From assembly GCA_042091375.1 (NCBI GenBank), contig JBELHO010000065.1, forward strand, positions 1-16,621: a stretch of 16,621 nt of DNA, given 5' to 3'. The translations under genes were made by a program, and so were the position numbers. Below, piece after piece: positions 13,900 through 16,621 of the stretch. The notes beneath the pieces are model-generated. The model was not told the DNA's origin, ran no database searches, and saw only the letters and a program-made list of their open reading frames with translations. Origin of the DNA: JBELHO01 sp042091375 (lineage in GTDB: Bacteria; Pseudomonadota; Gammaproteobacteria; Enterobacterales; Alteromonadaceae). Positions within the stretch are counted from its first letter, which is position 1, and the number at the start of each line of letters is the position of its first letter.

Positions 13900-15885
13900 T
13901 TACCGTAAGTTGTTAACCGTGTTGACCACATTGTCTACGGTAAAACCAAAGTGAGTCATTAACACCCCACCAGGTGCAGATTCACCGTAAGTGGTCATGC
14001 CTATTACTTCACCGCTGAAGCCAACATATTTAAACCAAAAGTCGGTATGAGCCGCTTCGATAGCCACCCGCTTAGTTACTGCTGCGGGTAAAACGGCTTC
14101 TTTATAAGCACTGTCTTGCTGATCGAAGGCATTAGTACTAGGCATAGAAACAACGCGAACATGCTCACCAAGAACTTCTGCAGCTTGCAGTGCTATACTC
14201 ACTTCTGAACCAGTTGCGATCAGAATAACTTCCGGCAACCCTTTACTGTCTTTTAATACGTAAGCGCCTTTAGCAATATTATCGACTTGCTCAGGAGTAC
14301 GACTTTGCGCTGGTAAACCTTGGCGAGAAAAAACCAATGAAGTAGGCGCATTTTGACGCTGAATAGCGCTTTTCCACGCGACTGCTGACTCTGTGGCATC
14401 ACAAGGGCGCCAAGTCATCATATTTGGTGTAGTACGCAAATTGGTTAATTGTTCTACCGGTTGATGGGTTGGACCATCTTCACCTTGGCCGATAGAATCG
14501 TGAGTATAAACAAAGATATTTTGAATACCCATTAAGGCCGACATGCGCACTGCGTTTCGCGCATACTCCATAAACATCATGAAGGTAGCACCGTAGTTAA
14601 TAAAACCACCGTGCAATGAAATACCATTCATAATGCCACTCATGCCAAATTCACGCACACCATAATAAATGTAATTGCCATCGGCGTCGGTTTCAATGCC
14701 TTTTGAACCCGACCACAAGGTGAGGTTAGAGCCAGCTAGATCAGCGGAACCACCTAACAATTCTGGTAACATAGCAGCAAAGGCTTCAATAGTATTTTGC
14801 GAGGCCTTACGAGAGGCAATATTCTCTGCTTTTTGTTGACACTCGGCAATGTAAGTATTGGCTTGTTGTTCAAATTGAGCCGGTAAATCGCCATCAATTA
14901 CTCGGCGTTGAAATTCGCTTGCCAGCTCAGGATAAGCTTGTTGATAAGCCAAAAACTTATCATTCCACAAGCTCTGTACACTCTGTCCACGATCTTTATT
15001 ATCCCATTCAGCATATATTTCTTTGGGAATATCAAAGGCAGGGTGAGGCCAATTCAAAAATTCACGGGCCGCTGCTATTTCCTCTTCACCTAATGGTGCA
15101 CCGTGACAATGATGAGAGCCTTGTTTATTTGGTGAGCCAAAGCCAATTATGGTTTTACAACAGATCATTGAAGGTTTATCAGTAACCGCTTGTGCGGCCT
15201 TAATTGCCTTGGATACGGCATCTGGATCATGGCCGTCAACATCGGCAATCACATGCCAACCGTATGCGGCAAAGCGAGCAGGGGTGTTGTCAGTGAACCA
15301 ACCTTCAACATCGCCATCGATAGAAATACCGTTGTCATCCCAAAAAGCAATTAATTTGCCCAAGCCCAAAGTACCGGCTAATGAACACACTTCGTGAGAG
15401 ATGCCTTCCATTAGACAGCCATCGCCTAAAAAGGTATAAGTAAAATGGTCAACAATATTGTGTCCTTCGCGGTTGAATTGCGCCGCTAATGTTTTCTCGG
15501 CAATAGCCATACCTACAGCATTGGAGATACCTGCGCCTAATGGACCTGTGGTTGTTTCAACTCCCGGAGTGTAACCATATTCTGGGTGTCCAGGGGTTTT
15601 TGAATGCAATTGGCGAAAGTTTTTAATTTCATCAATCGGTAAATCGTAACCAGATAAATGCAGCAATGAATATATTAACATTGAGCCATGACCATTAGAT
15701 AAAATAAAACGATCGCGGTCGACCCATTGAGGATCTGTTGGGTTGTGATCTAGAAAATCGCGCCATAACACTTCAGCGATATCCGCCATCCCCATGGGTG
15801 CACCTGGGTGCCCTGATTTAGCTTGCTGAACAGCATCCATACTTAATGCTCGAATTGCATTGGCGAGTTGTTGACGCGATGGCAT
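13900..15885 (-). CDS. tkt: Transketolase
   Basis: Transketolase moves two-carbon ketol units between pentose-phosphate and glycolytic sugars using thiamine diphosphate, producing or consuming erythrose-4-phosphate. The 661-residue length matches E. coli TktA (663). Key residues and motifs: His26 in SGHPGAPMG, the ThDP/Mg motif beginning GDGCLMEG (154-161, Asp155) and ending with Asn185, Glu412 in GVREFGMSGIMNG, the signature region TFMMFMEYARNAVRMSALM, and THDSIGQGEDGPTHQPVEQ for ThDP and substrate binding. The ATG at 15883-15885 has a TGGAGC ribosome site at 8-nt spacing. It heads the leftward cluster tkt-epd-pgk-fba, with a candidate promoter at 16024-16052. Coupling of tkt to epd links erythrose-4-phosphate supply to vitamin B6 synthesis. 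Confidence 0.97.
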   Translation of the reverse strand: MPSRQQLANAIRALSMDAVQQAKSGHPGAPMGMADIAEVLWRDFLDHNPTDPQWVDRDRFILSNGHGSMLIYSLLHLSGYDLPIDEIKNFRQLHSKTPGHPEYGYTPGVETTTGPLGAGISNAVGMAIAEKTLAAQFNREGHNIVDHFTYTFLGDGCLMEGISHEVCSLAGTLGLGKLIAFWDDNGISIDGDVEGWFTDNTPARFAAYGWHVIADVDGHDPDAVSKAIKAAQAVTDKPSMICCKTIIGFGSPNKQGSHHCHGAPLGEEEIAAAREFLNWPHPAFDIPKEIYAEWDNKDRGQSVQSLWNDKFLAYQQAYPELASEFQRRVIDGDLPAQFEQQANTYIAECQQKAENIASRKASQNTIEAFAAMLPELLGGSADLAGSNLTLWSGSKGIETDADGNYIYYGVREFGMSGIMNGISLHGGFINYGATFMMFMEYARNAVRMSALMGIQNIFVYTHDSIGQGEDGPTHQPVEQLTNLRTTPNMMTWRPCDATESAVAWKSAIQRQNAPTSLVFSRQGLPAQSRTPEQVDNIAKGAYVLKDSKGLPEVILIATGSEVSIALQAAEVLGEHVRVVSMPSTNAFDQQDSAYKEAVLPAAVTKRVAIEAAHTDFWFKYVGFSGEVIGMTTYGESAPGGVLMTHFGFTVDNVVNTVNNLR

Positions 15886-16208
15886 AATGGCTCCAATTAT
15901 TATCTAAAGTATATTGTGGTTTATTAATGCGGTTATTTTCACCTACACTAGCCCCTAACTGCAAATGTTATTGCACTATTTGAGCAATTTTTTAATAGAT
16001 CATCAGAACTCAGCAAATTTTAACTAATAAAACTACGCGATCACCCCGTCAAAAAGTCTATATATTGTTTTATTTTTTGATACAGGATTGTTTTCGTTAT
16101 TAAATTGTCCTTAAATGATCAAAAGTTATTGATCTTCTTTTGTCGATGGTATAGGTTCTATTAGCGTTAATTCGCATAAAAACAATAATATGCTAAAAAC
16201 CGAGCCAA
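15886..16208. other. Divergent region between tkt and the small membrane-peptide gene (323 bp)
   Basis: This region separates two divergent genes, so it should hold both promoters. A tkt promoter candidate is at 16024-16052. On the other side is an inverted repeat GATCAA (16117-16122) / TTGATC (16129-16134) with a 6-nt spacer, about 75 bp before the small gene; it could be an operator. The region is otherwise AT-rich with no further gene seen. Confidence 0.55.
16024..16052 (-). promoter_or_regulatory. Candidate sigma-70 promoter of tkt
   Basis: On the tkt strand TTGACG (16047-16052, 5 of 6) and TATTAG (16024-16029, 4 of 6) are separated by exactly 17 bp. This gives a leader of roughly 130 nt before the tkt ATG, long enough to hold regulatory structure. 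The call rests on consensus matching only. Confidence 0.45.
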
Positions 16209-16346
16209 ATGATGAACAAATCTTCTTCAAATGGAGTCAACCTGGTGATGGTGATATTTGCAGTACTAATATTAGCCGTGTCAGCATTATTGACAAATAC
16301 TTCAGTAGCTGAAGAAAAGGAAGTGACAACAGAACAAGCAAATTAA
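16209..16346 (+). CDS. Small single-pass membrane or secreted peptide, 45 residues, unrecognised
   Basis: I do not recognise this gene. The frame encodes MMNKSSSNGVNLVMVIFAVL followed by ILAVSALLTNTSVAEEKEVTTEQAN. Layout: a short polar N-terminus with one lysine, an uninterrupted hydrophobic stretch at about residues 10-28, then an acidic hydrophilic tail. It may be a membrane-anchored peptide, or a signal peptide with a possible cut after SVA (residues 32-34), which would release only 11 residues; anchoring seems likelier. Two adjacent ATGs (16209 and 16212) are possible starts, and a weak GAG at 16202-16204 sits 7 nt before the second. A strong intrinsic terminator lies 20 bp after the stop, which supports a real short transcription unit. 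A competing 40-codon frame overlaps (16190-16312). Real gene versus chance is uncertain. Confidence 0.5.
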   Translation: MMNKSSSNGVNLVMVIFAVLILAVSALLTNTSVAEEKEVTTEQAN

Positions 16347-16366
16347 TCTAGTTTGCAATAATAACC

Positions 16367-16391
16367 AACCCCCGCCTTCGCGGGGGTTTTT
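16367..16391 (+). terminator. Strong intrinsic terminator after the small gene
   Basis: AACCCCCGC (16367-16375) pairs perfectly with GCGGGGGTT (16380-16388) around a CTTC loop, followed by a T run to 16391 (TTTTT). This is a textbook rho-independent terminator for rightward transcription, 20 bp after the stop of the 45-codon gene. Confidence 0.93.
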
Positions 16392-16621
16392 ATGTTCAGG
16401 ACGAACGGTATGGCGTGGTGCCATGGATGGCAAGGAACGCCGAATGTTCAGGACGAACGGTCAGCGTCCGCGTCCTGCTCACGCTCTCAGGCATCCTTGC
16501 CTTCGCGGCATTAGTGCATCCTTGCACGTCGATGGCAAGGAACGCCGAATGTTCAGGACGAACGGTCAGCTTCCGCGTCCTGCTCACGCTAAGTACCTAC
16601 ATCCCTGTAGGCACAGCTAAT
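16392..16621. repeat. GC-rich repeat cluster, non-coding, running to the window edge
   Basis: Base composition changes sharply from the AT-rich surroundings to GC-rich. A 60-bp unit occurs twice, at 16426-16485 and 16531-16590 (105-bp period, one mismatch: G16466 versus T16571). An 18-bp core (ATGTTCAGGACGAACGGT) occurs a third time at 16392-16409. Within each unit CAGGACG pairs with CGTCCTG across 15 nt (16449-16455 with 16471-16477). GCATCCTTGC is repeated at 16491-16500 and 16516-16525, and GGCAAGGA at 16429-16436 is inverted as TCCTTGCC at 16494-16501. At the end CCTAC (16596-16600) pairs with GTAGG (16607-16611). Open frames through it repeat the same peptide and look spurious. This is probably a dispersed intergenic repeat family of the host genome. 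Confidence 0.85.

Noticed and set aside
10027..15885. A Calvin-cycle (cbb) operon, suggested by transketolase, Pgk and a "Calvin subtype" aldolase together
   Set aside because: There is no RuBisCO, phosphoribulokinase or CbbR next to it, and Epd is specific to vitamin B6 synthesis. The set fits ordinary glycolysis/gluconeogenesis and the pentose phosphate pathway.
16396..16620. Open frames on both strands through the repeat cluster (about 63 and 65 codons)
   Set aside because: Both read through the same tandem repeats, give internally repeated peptides, are on opposite strands of the same DNA and lack ribosome sites. They are explained by GC-rich repeats being free of stops.

Overview
The window looks like chromosomal DNA from an AT-rich marine gammaproteobacterium, most likely order Alteromonadales and near Colwellia/Thalassotalea. 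This is inferred from overall protein character (Epd, Pgk, Tkt and MscS look like enterobacterial orthologues), the low GC, the 533-residue isocitrate lyase type, and the epd-pgk-fba gene order. It was not tested by a search. I see no prophage, insertion sequence, CRISPR array, tRNA or rRNA.

Layout, left to right. (1) 1-284 is non-coding and holds a small tandem palindrome. (2) 285-6243 is five leftward genes: trhO (tRNA uridine hydroxylase), glcB (malate synthase G), lrgB and lrgA (paired membrane proteins) and a LysR-type regulator. (3) 6550-8151 is aceA (isocitrate lyase), running rightward and divergent from the regulator. aceA and glcB together make the complete glyoxylate shunt, with the regulator and LrgAB between them. 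(4) A bidirectional terminator separates aceA from a leftward pair, mscS and a DUF481 beta-barrel gene, which overlap by 8 nt. (5) 10027-15885 is leftward tkt-epd-pgk-fba, the central-carbon cluster: transketolase makes erythrose-4-phosphate, Epd oxidises it towards vitamin B6, and Pgk and Fba run glycolysis/gluconeogenesis. (6) The right end holds an unrecognised 45-codon membrane-peptide gene with its own strong terminator, then GC-rich repeats that lie outside any believable gene.

Functionally the window is a C2-to-sugar module. The glyoxylate shunt turns acetate or fatty-acid carbon into C4 acids, and the Pgk/Fba/Tkt enzymes carry carbon on to hexose and pentose phosphates. The least explained parts are LrgAB inside a glyoxylate-shunt locus, an 18-bp near-identical element upstream of both aceA and glcB, and the small membrane-peptide gene at the right end.
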